Part shown: piece by piece, positions 4,538 through 7,173 of the stretch
How positions within the stretch are numbered: the first letter of the stretch is position 1
Layout: each line of letters begins with the position of its first letter
Notes under the pieces: model-generated
The model's database searches: none
The model's input: only the letters and a program-made list of their open reading frames with translations
Told to the model about the DNA's origin: nothing
DNA from: Minisyncoccota bacterium
Lineage (GTDB): Bacteria > Patescibacteriota > Minisyncoccia > UBA6257 > JAKLIH01
Reading direction: 5' to 3'
DNA length: 7,173 nt
Assembly: GCA_028702045.1 (NCBI GenBank)
Contig: JAQVPP010000026.1
Span: 1 to 7,173, forward strand
Position numbers and translations under genes: made by a program

Positions 4538-7173
4538 TTATCTTTGTATTTTTACAGTTGGACAAGTTAAGCTAGTTTCTCCTTGTTTTATATATTCTTT
4601 TTTATTGGTATCATATATATCATACACAGCCTTAAAACACATGGTGGCACTTTGTTTAGTTCTAATTTTTTCCAAAGCTATTTTATTATTTGCAAAAACT
4701 TCATCAAAAAAAGTTTGAAACGACAAGCCACTACCCATCATATATCCTGTATTTTCTCAAAGTAAATTTTGGTTAACAGTATATCCATCTATTGTGGCTA
4801 AATACACTTTACCATTCATTATCCTATATGCTTTATTTTTTGTTGAATTATCCCCTCAACCAAAAGTAAAACCTGGTCCACCTTTAAAAACTTTTGTTGT
4901 TACATTTAAAATTCCTCCACGAACATTTTTTAATTGAACAACTGGAACATATTTTTCTAAAGATACTGAGGCAGTCTTATCTTTATATTCAAACTTAACT
5001 GGCAATGTAAATGTTCCTCCTTTATAAAGTTTATCGGCATAACTACTATTTTTTCAATCTGAAGGAGCTTCATATTCTGGAAACAACTTAACACTAGAAT
5101 TTTGTGGAAGATTTGCTTTAGACAAACAATAATATTCTCCGAATTTTTTAGGCCCTCTTGCTACTTGTGTTCAAGCTTCTTCTATTCACTTATTATCTAC
5201 TGGTCTATAGTAAGATTCTGGATAAACATTATAAAATTGACCCTTGCTTATTTTATTGCTAACTTGAACATAAGCTAGTTCACTACTATTAGCATAAAAT
5301 AGGTTACTATATATATTTAATGCCCTATCTACATTATTTGTAACTTTTACAAAAGGCATACTTGTCTCTACTTCATTATCATTTATACCTAAGCAAACTG
5401 TACCATCTCCTTGATCTAAATAAGTCAATCTAACAATAATTTTATTTGGATAAAAACTTAATATTTGATCCCCACTATCATCATTATCCCCACTTGAAAG
5501 CACTGATTTACTCCCATCAGGGTTTGTATTTATATCATTATTTCCTGAGCTACCACCCCCAGATTTAGGGAAAACAGAACTAAAATCAATAGACATTGGA
5601 ACTTGTTCATTTGTCCAATAAACATTCTTTTCTTTACAGTCAGTATTAGGGGTACATTGATTAACACTTAATACAGCATTTGTATTTAAAATAGGATTAG
5701 ATGCACTAACTTTATTCTTTAAATAATTTAACGCCTTAGGATGTGCAGATAATGTATATACTAAATCAAGTTTGCCATTATGCATTTTAAAAGATCTACC
5801 TAAATAATCGCCTGTTCCCAATTGCTGAATATCACTAATCGTATAATCATCTATACCTAATTTAGCATCTCTAAATTTAACATTATCTAAAGAACAGTCA
5901 CTTACCCTAATATTAAAATACATCTTATGATTTGTATTATACTTAGCTACTCCATCAACTAAATGATCACTAGGAAAACTTAATGTAATCTTACATTTAT
6001 TTACTTCAGCACCACTTGGTGGATTATTGCCTGGGTCTGTTGGTGGAGTATTGCCTGGGTCTGTTGGCGGAGTATTCTCTTCCACTAATTCAACTAACTT
6101 TTCTATATTAGGAACTAATGCATTAGATTTATCCATAGGCCTCTCACAAGAAGTCTCATTGTTATTACTCTTAACTCAAATTGCTCCACTAACCCCTCCT
6201 TTCTGAACAATAGAACTTGTTTTTGCTTTATATGCCTTAACTAAATCTTGTGCCTGTGTTTTTGTTAAAATAATTTCATTTGAACCTAATTCTAAATCGT
6301 GATCAAATGCAAAAGAACCCACTCGAATATTTATCTTCAATGTATCCTTCTCTACTTTAGCTACATTAGTAAAATCTTGTCCAGCACAAACTAGTTGCAC
6401 ATAATAATTAAAACTATATGTTCCATCTTCCTTTTTATTTCATTCTAAATTCTTAAATGTATCTCCTTTATATTTCCCTGAATAATAAGAAGGGATATTT
6501 ATATAACAATGATGAGCATATACATCTGTGTCCTTGCCGTACCCATCTTTTTTCTTCTCGCATAAATCTATACTACTGTCTGTACTATCACCTGTACCAT
6601 CACCTCCCATATCTGGAGGAGTTATTCCTCCTAATATTTGAGAAAGGAATGTATCATTAGGTAAAGACAATAAATCAAATACCCCAGAATTATTTAAATT
6701 CAAACTATTGTTTAATCCAAAACCATTTAGGTTAAAATTATTATTCAATCCAAAACTATTTGTATCAAAAGTATTTCCAAAAGAATTTAGATTAAAATTA
6801 TTATTCAATCCAAAACTATTTGTATCAAAAGTATTTCCAAAAGAATTTAAATCAAACCCAGTATTCAATCCAAAACTATTTGTATCAAAAGTATTTCCAA
6901 AAGAATTTAAATCAAACCCAGTATTGAAACTACTAGCATCAAAAGTATTACCAAAAGAATTTAAATCAAACCCAGTATTGAAACTACTAGCATCAAAAGT
7001 ATTTCCAAAAGAATTATTTCCTCCAAAACTACTTAGATCAAACCCAGTATTGAAAGTACTAGCATCAAATGAAGAATTAAAATCTCCAAAACTATTTGTA
7101 TCAAAAGTGTTTCCAAAAGAATTATTTCCTCCAAAACTACTTAAATCAAATCCAGTATTAAAACTACTTGGAT
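4538..7173 (-). CDS. large repeat-bearing secreted/surface protein, 5' end beyond window, TGA read as Trp
   Basis: About 877 residues are visible; the start and any signal peptide lie to the right of the window. I do not recognise the family. In order from the window edge: (a) about 165 residues of tandem repeats built almost only from S, F, N, T, G, D, L and A, rich in SFGN and FD; (b) a GVFDLL hydrophobic patch and a GGDGTGDSTDSS linker; (c) an extracellular-looking segment with LCEKKK, HHCYINIP and YYVQLVCAGQDF; (d) a Pro linker with TPPTDPGN repeats; (e) a segment starting CKITLSFPSDHLVDG with several Cys; (f) a GGGSSGNN/SGDNDDSGD linker; (g) a C-terminal segment with FGEYYCLS, PGFTFGWGDNST and MCFKAVYD. 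Twelve Cys in all suggest disulfides outside the cytoplasm. Seven Trp are TGA and one is TGG; there is no TAA or TAG in frame until 4538-4540. No C-terminal anchor or sorting motif is seen. An adhesin or surface filament role is inference. The gene ends in its own terminator. Confidence 0.85.
6026..6073. repeat. two direct copies of a 24-base unit (Pro linker)
   Basis: Two adjacent 24-base copies (6026-6049 and 6050-6073) differ at one base. In the minus-strand surface protein they encode NTPPTDPG twice, flanked by a third partial copy (NNPP). This is a typical flexible Pro linker between extracellular domains. Confidence 0.9.
6681..7173. repeat. tandem repeats of 54/60/72+ bases encoding an FG-rich low-complexity domain
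   Basis: Between about 6720 and 6900 three copies follow a strict 60-base period and share about 40 identical bases. From 6901 a 54-base version repeats at 6955, then longer variants follow to the window edge and evidently beyond. The protein units are 18-20 residues, such as SFGNTFDASSFNTGFDLN and SFGNTFDTNSFGLNNNFNLN, with 24- and 36-residue variants containing SSFGGNN. All period changes are multiples of three, so the frame is kept. The high identity between copies suggests recent duplication and variable copy number. Confidence 0.92.

Noticed and set aside
260..7173. Genes broken by many stop codons (pseudogenes or a decayed region)
   Set aside because: All the interruptions are TGA, none is TAA or TAG, there are no frameshifts, and several fall on conserved Trp positions. 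Intact genes with a different code explain this better.
6681..7173. Repeat array as a CRISPR or other non-coding repeat
   Set aside because: There are no unique spacers of constant length, all units keep the reading frame, and the protein repeat is continuous with the downstream surface protein.

Overview
The window is AT-rich and its genes read in the TGA = tryptophan code (as in NCBI table 4). All protein genes lie on the minus strand. With TGA as a stop they appear as strings of broken open reading frames; with TGA as Trp they join into clean full-length genes, each ending in TAA. Eighteen in-frame TGA codons were counted by hand against nine in-frame TGG. Several TGA codons sit where the protein family has a near-invariant Trp: the DGNRRWA motif and the Trp before the conserved Gln in the cis-prenyltransferase, and the P-x-x-W-E-E-L motif of the solute-binding protein. 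This argues against the TGA = Gly code of Gracilibacteria and Absconditabacteria. The small pilin-like proteins, with the PCGGPGE...C..CHLF motif and paired membrane segments, are typical of Patescibacteria (CPR). The best guess is a Patescibacteria-like bacterium that reads UGA as Trp; the taxonomic part is inference.

Layout in order of transcription (right to left). (1) 7173-4538: a very large, 5'-truncated, Cys-containing secreted or surface protein. Its visible N-terminal part is a low-complexity FG-rich tandem repeat, followed by several unrecognised extracellular-looking segments joined by a TPPTDPGN linker; a strong terminator follows at 4508-4533. (2) A near-consensus promoter (4476-4504) drives a three-gene operon: a membrane-anchored family-1 solute-binding protein (4453-3155), then two pilin-like membrane proteins (3162-2791 and 2784-2347). 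(3) A second near-consensus promoter (2317-2346) drives a third pilin-like protein (2283-1900), which ends at a terminator (1855-1883). (4) A likely promoter overlapping that terminator (1838-1866) starts a housekeeping unit: tRNA-Leu(UAG), cis-prenyltransferase uppS, undecaprenyl-diphosphatase uppP, tRNA-Gly(UCC), and the N-terminal part of a GNAT acetyltransferase running off the left edge.

Functionally, the left half makes and recycles the undecaprenyl lipid carrier for envelope synthesis. The right half looks like cell-surface hardware: pilin-like subunits, an anchored solute- or glycan-binding protein, and a long repeat-bearing surface protein. No permease, ATPase or secretion motor is in the window, so a working system cannot be reconstructed from it. 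There is no stretch over about 100 bases without a gene once TGA is read as Trp.
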